A stretch of 64,000 nucleotides of DNA, from NCBI GenBank assembly GCA_964035575.1, contig OZ037916.1:620001-684000 (forward strand). Direction: 5' to 3'. The first letter of the stretch is position 1. The number at the start of each line of letters is the position of its first letter. The notes below the pieces were generated by a model that saw nothing but the letters and a program-made list of their open reading frames with translations, was not told the DNA's origin and made no database searches. Origin of the DNA: Rhynchopus sp. YZ270_cl-10 (taxonomy: Eukaryota; Euglenozoa; Diplonemea; Diplonemida; Diplonemidae). The position numbers and the translations under genes were made by a program. Positions 20,864 to 31,737 of the stretch are shown piece by piece.

Positions 20864-21151
20864 ATGCCGAGGTTCGAGTCGATCACGATTGCCAAGCCGG
20901 ACGCGAAGCGCTCTGCCAAGATCAAGGAGGCAGCGAAGGCGAGGAAGGACGCTGTGAGAATTGCAGTGAAGAAGGTGAAGGACGCTGAGAAGCAGAAGCG
21001 TGCGGACGCGAGGGCCAAGAAGGCGGCGAAGAAGGAGGAGAAGGCGAAGAAGGCAAAGAAGGCCAAGAAGACCACCACGAAGAAGAAGGGAACCGCGACA
21101 AAGAAGAAGGGAACCTCCACGAAGAAGAAGGCCAAGACCACGAAGAAGTAA
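20864..21151 (+). CDS. Histone H1-like, array unit 4
   Basis: Fourth copy; 95 residues, identical by eye. Confidence 0.85.
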   Translation: MPRFESITIAKPDAKRSAKIKEAAKARKDAVRIAVKKVKDAEKQKRADARAKKAAKKEEKAKKAKKAKKTTTKKKGTATKKKGTSTKKKAKTTKK

Positions 21152-21413
21152 GCCTGCGGCCAGAACGTCGCTACTTTGCAGATGCGTGAGTGCACTGTGT
21201 TGTAAGTTTTGTGTTTTTTTTTCCTATTGTAACAGTAACCTCTGGGCTTGCGTGCAGGCCACACGGAGGGGTGGAGATTCCCACCACATACCAGAAGAAC
21301 AAAAATCTTCATGAAAACAAAAGCAAGTGTGACTTCTTTTTGCGTTCACCCGTCCCTCTCACCTTCGTCCCCATCCCTCCCCACCAGATATTCAAGACAA
21401 ACAACACACAAAA

Positions 21414-21755
21414 ATGGGTCCGTCGAAGTCTGCGAAAGGAAAGTCGGTTGCCTCCGGAAAGGCTGACAAGAAGACAACCGGAAGCCAGAAGCGCAAGGGC
21501 GCAAAGTCGAACAAGGGCCGTGGTATCACGAAGGGAAGCATCCGCCGTTTGGCCCGCCGTGGAGGGTGCAAGCGTCTTGCGAGCAGCGTGTACGACGAGG
21601 CAAGGGAGATCCTGAGGAACTTCGTTGAGCAGGTGATGAAGGACACCCACGCACTGATGGAGGTGCGTGAGAACGCCCCTGCGAAGACGGTGCGTGTGGA
21701 GCACATCCTGTACGCCCTGAAGAAGCGTGGCCGTACTCTGTACGTCTCCAAGTAA
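21414..21755 (+). CDS. Histone H4, array unit 4
   Basis: Fourth copy; 113 residues, identical by eye. Confidence 0.95.
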   Translation: MGPSKSAKGKSVASGKADKKTTGSQKRKGAKSNKGRGITKGSIRRLARRGGCKRLASSVYDEAREILRNFVEQVMKDTHALMEVRENAPAKTVRVEHILYALKKRGRTLYVSK

Positions 21756-22019
21756 GCTGTGACGTGACAGCAAACGTGAGCTTTGTCTTTTTACTCTTTT
21801 CTATTGTTCCAAGCTGTGCTGTTGCAGGACTGCATGCATTTGCTTTCATGTGACAGCACAGTGGCGTAATTGACGCCACCTTTTTTCTAAAAAAAAACAC
21901 AAAACTCGATACGAAACCTGCTCCCTCCCCTCTTTATGGTAAGAACGTAGCACAAACAACTGAACACACCACCACCACCACCAGATACTTTTCGTAAAAC
22001 ACACCTCAAACCCAACAAA

Positions 22020-22475
22020 ATGGCACCATCGTCGCCGAAGAAGTCCACTGGAGCAAAGAGAGGCCCGAAGCGTGACAAGAACGGGAAGAGGATCAGGAAG
22101 CCGAACTACAAGAGCTACTCGACCTACGTGCACAAGCTGATGACGAAGGCCTTCGGGGTGAAGGCGTCGACGAAGGCGGGAAAGAAGAGCTCTGTTGCGA
22201 TCACGTCGCGTGGGATGGGGATTGTGAACTCGTTCGTGGTGGACCTGTTTGAGCGCATTGCGGAGGAGGCTGGCCGTGCAAACCACTTTGCGGGCCAGAA
22301 GACGCTGCGCAGCGGTGCCATTGTGGCGGGTGTGAAGATGCACTTCCCCGACGAGATGGCGTCGCACGCCCTGTCTGCAGGAGTTTCTTCCGTGGCCAAG
22401 TACGCAAAGGCCCTGAAGGCGAAGGCCAAGAAGGGCAAGGGATCCCCGGCCAAGAAGGGTTCCCCGAGGAAGTGA
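22020..22475 (+). CDS. Histone H2B, array unit 4
   Basis: Fourth copy; 151 residues, identical by eye. Confidence 0.93.
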   Translation: MAPSSPKKSTGAKRGPKRDKNGKRIRKPNYKSYSTYVHKLMTKAFGVKASTKAGKKSSVAITSRGMGIVNSFVVDLFERIAEEAGRANHFAGQKTLRSGAIVAGVKMHFPDEMASHALSAGVSSVAKYAKALKAKAKKGKGSPAKKGSPRK

Positions 22476-22736
22476 AGCAACTAAATGTGACCTTCACATG
22501 ATGGCGACCTGATGGATTGTGATGTGTTGATTTGTGGGTTTGACACACGACCCCCCTGTTTCATACACGGGGGCGTGGGTGGTACTGCCGCCGTCTTTTT
22601 GTAAAGCAAAATAAGCAAACAGAAAAAGCAAACTTACTTTTGGTTCTTCACCCTCCCTCAACCTCCCCGCATGTCACCCCCACACACTTTCCTGCTTCCA
22701 GATATTACATTACCACCAACACCCAAAAGACAAACA

Positions 22737-23222
22737 ATGGTCGGCGCAAAGAAGGGAGTGAAGAGGGGACCGTCTGTGTCTCTGTCTGAGATGTCTGGTC
22801 TGACCTTCCCTGTGGGACGTGTGGGCAGTGCGCTGAAGAAGGGAAGGTACGCAAAGCGTGTGAGCCCCACTGCGGCAGTGTTCCTGACGTCTGTGCTGCA
22901 GTACTGCACAGGCGAGCTTCTGAACGTGTCTGCGAAGGCGGCGACGTCGGGGAAGAAGGCAAAGAACAAGAAGCAGCACCAGATCAAGCCCCGCCACATC
23001 TGCGTTGCCGTGCGTGAGGACAAGGACCTTGGCGACCTTCTGTCGAACGTGACGATTGCGGGCGGAGGTGTGGGTGGAGGAGTGCACGAGGCGCTGAAGG
23101 CGACTGACAAGAAGTACAAGAAGAAGTCCTCTGGCAGCGTGACGAAGAAGACGAAGAAGTCGAAGGGGAAGAAGGGCAAGAAGTCGAAGGGCTCCCCCAA
23201 GAAGTCGTCCCCGAAGAAGTAA
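22737..23222 (+). CDS. Histone H2A, array unit 4
   Basis: Fourth copy; 161 residues, identical by eye. Confidence 0.93.
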   Translation: MVGAKKGVKRGPSVSLSEMSGLTFPVGRVGSALKKGRYAKRVSPTAAVFLTSVLQYCTGELLNVSAKAATSGKKAKNKKQHQIKPRHICVAVREDKDLGDLLSNVTIAGGGVGGGVHEALKATDKKYKKKSSGSVTKKTKKSKGKKGKKSKGSPKKSSPKK

Positions 23223-23866
23223 GCACGCTCTGTGCAGCTGTCTTCTGAGCTCTTTGTGTTCACCTATTGTTTGTTGTACCTTTTTATCTTTCTTTTTCAA
23301 CCCTCGCACCCATATGAGGGTGCTGAGGGGGTGTGAATGCGCACCATATGTAACAAAACAAAAGAGCAATCGTATTTTTTTCTTTCGAAAACCAACCCAC
23401 TTTCTTCAAAACCCCACAACCCACAACAACAAGGACTTATCAGCCCCGTGTGTTCAACAAGTAAACTCACGGGATACTCCCAAGAACCAAGATACCACAA
23501 CCCCTCATTCTGCTGTGCCACAACTGCGAGCATATCCCATGCCTTAGACACACAGGCCCTCATCCAGTGGGCTTGTGTGTCACAGGGAGTGCGAGATCGA
23601 CTCAGCCACAACAACACAACACAAAACGACATCCACAAGAGGGTGCGTCAGGCATGGACGCAGCCTTGTTACTGCTGTGACTCCTGTTCAAACGTTCCAA
23701 GAGACCGCACTGCACTGCACATGATGACCAAAGTGATATCCCTACGGAGGGTTTGCACAGGTGCTAATGTGCCCGAGTGGTGTTTTCTTTCTCACCCGCA
23801 ATGTACCACACACCCACCACCACACACCTGCAGATTACCAAGACAACAGCCACACAACACTTGAAG

Positions 23867-24307
23867 ATGCCACGCACACCTGCCAGGTCTGTGAAGAAGT
23901 CGCAGTCGTCGACCGGAAAGGACGGTGAGCAGAAGAAGAGGAAGCCGGTGACGAAGCTGGACTACAGGCCCGCTGCGAAGAAGGACAAGAAGGGGAAGGT
24001 GGTGAAGAAGTCTGGCCGCTGGCTGCCCGGAACTGTTGCGATGCGTGAGATCAAGGCACTGCAGAAGGGGACGCAGCTGCTGATCCAGAAGGCGCCCTTC
24101 CAGCGTCTTGTGCGTGACGTGATGGACAAGCACAAGCAGGACATGCGTTTCCGTGCGTCTGCACTTGAGGCGATGCAGGAGGCAAGCGAGCAGTACCTGA
24201 TCAGCGTGTTTGAGGGTGCCGTGATCCTGCAGCTCCACAGGAAGAAGAAGACCCTCATCCAGAAGGACTTGAGCTACACTATCCGCATCCGTGGGGACAA
24301 CCTGTGA
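23867..24307 (+). CDS. Histone H3, array unit 5
   Basis: Fifth and last complete copy; 146 residues. Confidence 0.95.
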   Translation: MPRTPARSVKKSQSSTGKDGEQKKRKPVTKLDYRPAAKKDKKGKVVKKSGRWLPGTVAMREIKALQKGTQLLIQKAPFQRLVRDVMDKHKQDMRFRASALEAMQEASEQYLISVFEGAVILQLHRKKKTLIQKDLSYTIRIRGDNL

Positions 24308-24552
24308 ACGTGAGCTGGCATGAGCACGAGCTGTTTCACTTGTTTTGAGTTTTTTATGTTTCACGCTTTTGCCTCTGTGAGCTTGCTTGCCAAGCCGCGA
24401 GGGGTGGATTACCACCAGTGACAAGTTTTCAAAAAAAATGAAGCCCTCTCTTTTCTTTTCCCATCACCGTCACCACCTATTCTCTGCACATCACACCCCA
24501 CAGTTCTCCACAGTTCTCCACAGTTCTCCGCACACCACAAAACACACTCACA

Positions 24553-24840
24553 ATGCCGAGGTTCGAGTCGATCACGATTGCCAAGCCGGACGCGAAGCGC
24601 TCTGCCAAGATCAAGGAGGCAGCGAAGGCGAGGAAGGACGCTGTGAGAATTGCAGTGAAGAAGGTGAAGGACGCTGAGAAGCAGAAGCGTGCGGACGCGA
24701 GGGCCAAGAAGGCGGCGAAGAAGGAGGAGAAGGCGAAGAAGGCAAAGAAGGCCAAGAAGACCACCACGAAGAAGAAGGGAACCGCGACAAAGAAGAAGGG
24801 AACCTCCACGAAGAAGAAGGCCAAGACCACGAAGAAGTAA
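24553..24840 (+). CDS. Histone H1-like, array unit 5
   Basis: Fifth copy; 95 residues. Confidence 0.85.
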   Translation: MPRFESITIAKPDAKRSAKIKEAAKARKDAVRIAVKKVKDAEKQKRADARAKKAAKKEEKAKKAKKAKKTTTKKKGTATKKKGTSTKKKAKTTKK

Positions 24841-25102
24841 GCCTGCGGCCAGAACGTCGCTACTTTGCAGATGCGTGAGTGCACTGTGTTGTAAGTTTTG
24901 TGTTTTTTTTTCCTATTGTAACAGTAACCTCTGGGCTTGCGTGCAGGCCACACGGAGGGGTGGAGATTCCCACCACATACCAGAAGAACAAAAATCTTCA
25001 TGAAAACAAAAGCAAGTGTGACTTCTTTTTGCGTTCACCCGTCCCTCTCACCTTCGTCCCCATCCCTCCCCACCAGATATTCAAGACAAACAACACACAA
25101 AA

Positions 25103-25444
25103 ATGGGTCCGTCGAAGTCTGCGAAAGGAAAGTCGGTTGCCTCCGGAAAGGCTGACAAGAAGACAACCGGAAGCCAGAAGCGCAAGGGCGCAAAGTCGAA
25201 CAAGGGCCGTGGTATCACGAAGGGAAGCATCCGCCGTTTGGCCCGCCGTGGAGGGTGCAAGCGTCTTGCGAGCAGCGTGTACGACGAGGCAAGGGAGATC
25301 CTGAGGAACTTCGTTGAGCAGGTGATGAAGGACACCCACGCACTGATGGAGGTGCGTGAGAACGCCCCTGCGAAGACGGTGCGTGTGGAGCACATCCTGT
25401 ACGCCCTGAAGAAGCGTGGCCGTACTCTGTACGTCTCCAAGTAA
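25103..25444 (+). CDS. Histone H4, array unit 5
   Basis: Fifth copy; 113 residues. Confidence 0.95.
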   Translation: MGPSKSAKGKSVASGKADKKTTGSQKRKGAKSNKGRGITKGSIRRLARRGGCKRLASSVYDEAREILRNFVEQVMKDTHALMEVRENAPAKTVRVEHILYALKKRGRTLYVSK

Positions 25445-25708
25445 GCTGTGACGTGACAGCAAACGTGAGCTTTGTCTTTTTACTCTTTTCTATTGTTCCA
25501 AGCTGTGCTGTTGCAGGACTGCATGCATTTGCTTTCATGTGACAGCACAGTGGCGTAATTGACGCCACCTTTTTTCTAAAAAAAAACACAAAACTCGATA
25601 CGAAACCTGCTCCCTCCCCTCTTTATGGTAAGAACGTAGCACAAACAACTGAACACACCACCACCACCACCAGATACTTTTCGTAAAACACACCTCAAAC
25701 CCAACAAA

Positions 25709-26164
25709 ATGGCACCATCGTCGCCGAAGAAGTCCACTGGAGCAAAGAGAGGCCCGAAGCGTGACAAGAACGGGAAGAGGATCAGGAAGCCGAACTACAA
25801 GAGCTACTCGACCTACGTGCACAAGCTGATGACGAAGGCCTTCGGGGTGAAGGCGTCGACGAAGGCGGGAAAGAAGAGCTCTGTTGCGATCACGTCGCGT
25901 GGGATGGGGATTGTGAACTCGTTCGTGGTGGACCTGTTTGAGCGCATTGCGGAGGAGGCTGGCCGTGCAAACCACTTTGCGGGCCAGAAGACGCTGCGCA
26001 GCGGTGCCATTGTGGCGGGTGTGAAGATGCACTTCCCCGACGAGATGGCGTCGCACGCCCTGTCTGCAGGAGTTTCTTCCGTGGCCAAGTACGCAAAGGC
26101 CCTGAAGGCGAAGGCCAAGAAGGGCAAGGGATCCCCGGCCAAGAAGGGTTCCCCGAGGAAGTGA
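25709..26164 (+). CDS. Histone H2B, array unit 5
   Basis: Fifth copy; 151 residues. Confidence 0.93.
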   Translation: MAPSSPKKSTGAKRGPKRDKNGKRIRKPNYKSYSTYVHKLMTKAFGVKASTKAGKKSSVAITSRGMGIVNSFVVDLFERIAEEAGRANHFAGQKTLRSGAIVAGVKMHFPDEMASHALSAGVSSVAKYAKALKAKAKKGKGSPAKKGSPRK

Positions 26165-26425
26165 AGCAACTAAATGTGACCTTCACATGATGGCGACCTG
26201 ATGGATTGTGATGTGTTGATTTGTGGGTTTGACACACGACCCCCCTGTTTCATACACGGGGGCGTGGGTGGTACTGCCGCCGTCTTTTTGTAAAGCAAAA
26301 TAAGCAAACAGAAAAAGCAAACTTACTTTTGGTTCTTCACCCTCCCTCAACCTCCCCGCATGTCACCCCCACACACTTTCCTGCTTCCAGATATTACATT
26401 ACCACCAACACCCAAAAGACAAACA

Positions 26426-26911
26426 ATGGTCGGCGCAAAGAAGGGAGTGAAGAGGGGACCGTCTGTGTCTCTGTCTGAGATGTCTGGTCTGACCTTCCCT
26501 GTGGGACGTGTGGGCAGTGCGCTGAAGAAGGGAAGGTACGCAAAGCGTGTGAGCCCCACTGCGGCAGTGTTCCTGACGTCTGTGCTGCAGTACTGCACAG
26601 GCGAGCTTCTGAACGTGTCTGCGAAGGCGGCGACGTCGGGGAAGAAGGCAAAGAACAAGAAGCAGCACCAGATCAAGCCCCGCCACATCTGCGTTGCCGT
26701 GCGTGAGGACAAGGACCTTGGCGACCTTCTGTCGAACGTGACGATTGCGGGCGGAGGTGTGGGTGGAGGAGTGCACGAGGCGCTGAAGGCGACTGACAAG
26801 AAGTACAAGAAGAAGTCCTCTGGCAGCGTGACGAAGAAGACGAAGAAGTCGAAGGGGAAGAAGGGCAAGAAGTCGAAGGGCTCCCCCAAGAAGTCGTCCC
26901 CGAAGAAGTAA
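26426..26911 (+). CDS. Histone H2A, array unit 5
   Basis: Fifth copy; 161 residues. After it the spacer runs into the truncated sixth unit, where no H3 follows. Confidence 0.93.
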   Translation: MVGAKKGVKRGPSVSLSEMSGLTFPVGRVGSALKKGRYAKRVSPTAAVFLTSVLQYCTGELLNVSAKAATSGKKAKNKKQHQIKPRHICVAVREDKDLGDLLSNVTIAGGGVGGGVHEALKATDKKYKKKSSGSVTKKTKKSKGKKGKKSKGSPKKSSPKK

Positions 26912-27101
26912 GCACGCTCTGTGCAGCTGTCTTCTGAGCTCTTTGTGTTCACCTATTGTTTGTTGTACCTTTTTATCTTTCTTTTTCAACCCTCGCACCC
27001 ATATGAGGGTGCTGAGGGGGTGTGAATGCGCACCATATGTAACAAAACAAAAGAGCAATCGTATTTTTTTCTTTCGAAAACCAACCCACTTTCTTCAAAA
27101 C

Positions 27102-27452
27102 CCCACAACCCACAACAACAAGGACTTATCAGCCCCGTGTGTTCAACAAGTAAACTCACGGGATACTCCCAAGAACCAAGATACCACAACCCCTCATTCT
27201 GCTGTGCCACAACTGCGAGCATATCCCATGCCTTAGACACACAGGCCCTCATCCAGTGGGCTTGTGTGTCACAGGGAGTGCGAGATCGACTCAGCCACAA
27301 CAACACAACACAAAACGACATCCACAAGAGGGTGCGTCAGGCATGGACGCAGCCTTGTTACTGCTGTGACTCCTGTTCAAACGTTCCAAGAGACCGCACT
27401 GCACTGCCACATGCTTTGCACATGATGACCAAAGTGATATCCCTACGGAGGG
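27102..27452 (+). pseudogene. Truncated sixth histone unit (H3 leader only)
   Basis: Matches the first ~340 bases of the unit (the H3 upstream region) with an 11-base insertion near 27407, and breaks off at CCCTACGGAGGG before the acceptor and the H3 start. The next 430 bases (27453-27881) are unique and lead into the H2A.Z-like gene. This junction may give that gene part of an H3-type upstream region. Confidence 0.8.
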
Positions 27453-27881
27453 CGACGCTACCTGGTGGCCACTGTTGCCCTGGGGTCATGTCGTCTCCCT
27501 GTCTTTGAGGAAAAACGCTCGTCTGACTGCAAAACAACAACCCCAAACACAAGACGCTTACGAGCAGCTCATTAACACCTGTCCATTGCTGCCTGTGCTA
27601 GGAAAGGAGTTGGAGGGTTTGCGAGATGCCATCTTTGTTCCAACAACCTCTCCCCTGCGGATGATGACAACACAACAACATGACACGCCAGTCTTGCTTC
27701 TGACATTTTCCATGACCAGATAACAATTTTCCAATTTTCAAACACCCCTGACGCACACAAGAAGGCTGCCCTTTCCTCGCTGTTCTGAACTTCCACCCCC
27801 ACCACACAACCCCACCACCCACAGGCGACGCCAATCGTCTTGCACACAACACGCTAACACCCCCTCTACACTTACAAAGCA

Positions 27882-28726
27882 ATGGCCAGTGCAATGGAAA
27901 CAGACCCTGTGGCGGAGACGGGCGATGCGGTATGCCACCCACCACCCATCCCCCATCCATCCATCCAGCCCATCCCACTACACACAGGGGGAACTATACA
28001 ACGGCATCGGAAAAGGAAAGCTCAATAAAGGCCAGGCAACCGGGTTCGGGCGTGGCAGAGGCAAGGGAAAGCTTGGGCAGACAACAGGGAAGGGGAAAGG
28101 GATCAGCGGCGCGAGTACTAAGGACCGGCAAAAGGCGGTGGCGCAGAGCAGACGTGCTGGGCTGACCTTCCCGGTGGGACGGATACACAAGATGATGAAG
28201 GAGAACCTCCTCCACGGGGCACGTGTCTCAGGGACAGGTGCAGTCTACGTTGCGGCAGTGCTGGAATATCTGTGCGCGGAAATATTGCACATTGCTATGG
28301 ACGCTGCCTCCGTATGCAAAACGATATTTATTTTTGAATTTTTTTTTGATAAATCCGGTCTCGCTTTGTGATCTCATAACTACCAAATCGGTACGGCAGT
28401 GGTTCGGTTCACAAAAGACAAACCTGCAAAAACACCCCCCTCCACCTCTCCCCCAAGTCTTGGTTTCGCCCTGCTTTCGCTACTTCACTTATAATATTAA
28501 TTCAAACAAAAAACCCCAACAGGACTACAACCAAAAGCGTATATCACCACGCCATCTTATGCTTGCTATCAGAAGTGACGTTGAGCTTGACAAATTTATC
28601 AAAGCAACTATCGCACACGCAGGCGTACAGCCACACGAGCACAAACCCAAAAGCGCCAAGAAGGAGAAGAAAGAAAAGCAGGACGACAAGAAGGATTCCA
28701 AGAAGAAAAAGAAGAAGAAGTCATAA
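27882..28726 (+). CDS. Histone H2A.Z-like variant, three exons
   Basis: Exons 27882-27929, 27988-28311 and 28523-28726 join in frame to give 191 residues. The introns (58 and 211 bases) both start GTATGC and end in CAG. A Gly/Lys-rich N-tail ([15 protein letters not shown]) precedes the fold: [33 protein letters not shown], then across the second splice to [19 protein letters not shown] and [11 protein letters not shown]. The GRIH, DVELD and IKATIA words follow H2A.Z rather than the array H2A. A lysine-only tail ends it. Unlike the array genes it has introns and no clear 3' hairpin, as expected of a replacement-type variant made outside S phase. Confidence in the second junction is high because it restores the fold exactly. 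Confidence 0.88.
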
Positions 28727-29435
28727 GCACTGCACGCTAACCGGGGGGGTGGGGGTGGGTAGGGTGTATGGGGTCACGGTCAAAAAAAAAACGACCGCCA
28801 GAACGAACGCAACAGTCTGTGTATATATTTGTGTGTGTATAAACAACAAGGCTAAAAAAAGCAGCAAAGACAGGGGGGGGACTTCTCCCCCCCTTTTCTT
28901 TTGTCGGTCTCTGCGTCAAGAGACGTTTGCGATCAACTTTCTTTTGCACAAAACCTAATAAGGGGGGAGCTGGGACTGGGACCTAGCTCTGCACAAAAGG
29001 AAAGCGAAACGTTTCGACGTATTGTGGATGGGGTGCGCGAAACCACATTTCAGGTTTTCTTACAAGGTGTGCCCTTTTCACCTTGATTGCAACCACTGTA
29101 ATGAGGAACCCCTGTGTGTAAACCAAAGAAACCATGGCCGTTGAGTATCACCTCGTAATACACAGGGCCAACAGTATTTTTTTAAAAAACCTCTTTTTTT
29201 TTTTGGACTGCAATCACGTTGATTTGTGTTCCATACTAAGTTCTCCCCTCTTCTCCCTTTTTTTTTTGTTGTAAAATTGTGTACAGCCCCACAACAAAGT
29301 CTCCCAAAAAACGATGACAAAAATAAAAAGCGCAAAAATAAAAAGCCAACCAACGTGGGTCTCTGCCACAAAGAAAAAATGCTATCCCACCAAGGTAGGA
29401 AAAATTAGGCGATTGTCGACACAACAAAAAAAAAA
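28727..29435 (+). repeat. Gene-free stretch with one class A module
   Basis: At 28903-28945 GTCTCTGCGTCAAGAGAC is a perfect five-pair hairpin, followed by GTTTGCGATCAACTTTC. Other class A copies use GCCT and AGGC in the same stem, so pairing is kept although bases differ. Nothing else is recognised. Confidence 0.55.
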
Positions 29436-31362
29436 GGGGAAACGACAATGTGGACTCTAAAAATGTGGATTACGACAATGTGGATTAATAATCCACATTG
29501 TCGCATAATCCACATTGTCGTAATCCACATTGTCGCAAAAAATAATCCACATTGTCGCATAATCCGGATTCTTGATTTTTTGCCTTCTAAGGTGAGCCTC
29601 TGTAATAACTAGACTCTCGAAAAATTTTTTGGTCACCTACTAAAAGTGCCCAATTTTGCAATTAAAGCCAGAATTGAGCAGTTTTGAGCCTCCCCCTGGG
29701 TACTGGGCACCCAGAGAAGGCACCTTGACAGCAGCGAAGGCGCAAGACAAGGTATGTAAATATGTTTAACTTTCTGGTGAATATTCAACAAAATAAGGCC
29801 GTCGACTCGTATTTCCTCCAAAAGTATCCAGAACAATATTTTACACCCTCAGGCCAACTTCTTTTTTTAAGAAGTCACCTTCTTTAATTTCCCCACCACT
29901 CACAAATTCACTTTTAAACAGGTATCGCAATGAGTGCAACATCGAGAACCGACTGTGCAAAACGAGCGAACATATGGGGTAGAAAGGGGGGTGGGAACAC
30001 TTTGTCAGTCACTGCTATTGCCATTTAACCCAGGGAGCATAGCTAGTGCAAGAAATCCGACTTTGGAAACCTTCCGGAAAGTCTGTCCTCTGCTTACGGA
30101 GGACTAGACACAAGAAAATATTGCGTTCCCCCAGAAAACCAGTGCACAATTCACACTCCTTGTGGGTGGTCTTGTTGCCTTTTCGTCATAGTAATTTTGG
30201 CCCAGGCATGCTCTTGAAGCATGGCAATTTAGTGTGTATGGGGCAGGGTGTTGTTTTGTTCTGAATTCTCTTTGTTATAACATCTAAGTCAATCGCGGGT
30301 GGTGGTTTGTGTAGCGTGAGGCACTCTTTTTAACAAACTTCCTGCGGCTGCTAAAGCGTTATTTCTTCGGATTTAACAACGTACAGCGTAACATAGTGGT
30401 TTCGCCTGGTCGACACAACCTTTGATAGATATGGGATAACCAACCCCCTTCGACCCCTCGTGGGTTCACTAAACAAGCCCTCGTGGTAGTTAAACGCGAT
30501 TGACATTTACATTCCTAGAGATGAAAGAACAAGACAACACTTCTGTACCCGCGCATCAAAATTGTGGAAAACTTTGCACCCCAAACACCCTCAGCAACGC
30601 CCGCCAAAAGGCGCCCCTTGTTGCTGGGAGTTGGTTCTCATGATACCTGCACAGCGGGCATTCCTCTGAGTCCAACGCATGTTTGGCCTGTCTGCGGCGT
30701 TGTACTTCAGGTGCACGAAGACAGGGTCTGGTGGTAAATTTTGCGTAGTACTGCGACGTAGTACTGCGCGGGTCTGGGAACCTGGGTACCTGGGTACAGG
30801 ATATTTGTTGTGAAAGACATCTTCCACCATGCATTGAGGAGGGTAAGACAGTGGTCGCAGTTTCTACTTGATAGCATTACACATTTAACTTCTCCACGGG
30901 GGTCTTGGGCCGTTCATTCGGTTATACCTTGACTACCGGAAGATATTCTTGAGGCCTTTTTGGTCTCTAGAATATCCGGTCTTCCCGAACGGAGGCACAC
31001 TTTGTGTGTTACTACGACCTGGCAATTTCCAGCAGTAGGTTAAGTAATCTTTCTTGTAAATTGTTGGATCATTATCTGAATGCCCCACGTGACTGGACAC
31101 TTTTGTGTTTGTCATGTGGAGCTGTGGTTGCTCTTTCACGACTTTTTTCCTGTTCCTGGGTACCTGGACCTGGACCTGGGTACCTGGGTACCTGGGTACC
31201 TGGGTACCAAGAAGGCAAAAAATCAAGAATCCGGATTATGCGACAATGTGGATTATTTTTTGCGACAATGTGGATTACGACAATGTGGATTATGCGACAA
31301 TGTGGATTATTAATCCACATTGTCGTAATCCACATTTTTAGAGTCCACATTGTCGTTTCCCC
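29436..31362. mobile_element. DNA element with 153-bp perfect terminal inverted repeats (1.93 kb)
   Basis: 29436-29588 and 31210-31362 are reverse complements over 153 bases with no mismatch seen. Each starts GGGGAAACGACAATG and is itself built of repeated ACAATGTGGATTA words in both directions, so each arm can also fold on itself. The flanks are A-runs, which hide the target duplication. The interior (29589-31209) has no supported gene; it holds TACCTGGGTACC-type decamer repeats near 30780 and 31150-31206, and a CCTTCTAAGGTG block shared with the element at 1144-1908. The perfect arms imply recent movement or gene conversion. It is non-autonomous. Confidence 0.85.
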
Positions 31363-31737
31363 AAAAAAAAAAACCACCCAATCCAAATGCCATTTTTCTC
31401 TTTTTTTCTCCCCTCCCTCCCAGCCCCAGAACCTACATCGCACACCCCTCCTCAAAATGGGGGAAACATGGTTGTGATTTTGATTGAAATTTGTGAAAAG
31501 TTGTGAAAGTTGTGAACAGTTGTGAAAAGTTGTGATTTTGATTGAAATTTTGTGAAATTTTGTGAAATTTTGTGAAATTTTGTGAAACGCCGCCCCCCCC
31601 CAGCACCATTATCGGGTCCACCCTTCTAGCTACATAACTTAAATTTAAAAAATTCATTATTTCTCCCCTACAGAGACACCCCCCCTTTTTGTTTTCCTCC
31701 TCTTCCCTTCCTTTTACACAAAAGCAAACCTTTAATA
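31363..31737 (+). repeat. TTGTGAA(A/G)-type minisatellite and CFAP53 leader
   Basis: 31470-31586 is built of TTGTGAAA/TTTTGTGAAA units of about ten bases, related to arrays at 47676-47910 and 50505-50690. The rest is a pyrimidine-rich leader. Confidence 0.6.

Larger units (their letters stand above)
8657..27452 (+). repeat. Histone gene tandem array, 5 units of 3,689 bp plus a partial sixth
   Basis: Homologous positions recur exactly every 3,689 bases, and the proteins of all five units are identical. Each unit is H3-H1-H4-H2B-H2A, all on the + strand, with gaps of about 245, 262, 264 and 261 bases inside the unit and 644 bases from H2A to the next H3. The left edge is sharp at 8657 (CCCACAACCC). 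The sixth copy (from 27102) stops at 27452 inside the H3 leader, and carries an 11-base insertion near 27407. Such identity means recent amplification or ongoing homogenisation; the copy number in the genome may be higher than shown. Confidence 0.95.
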
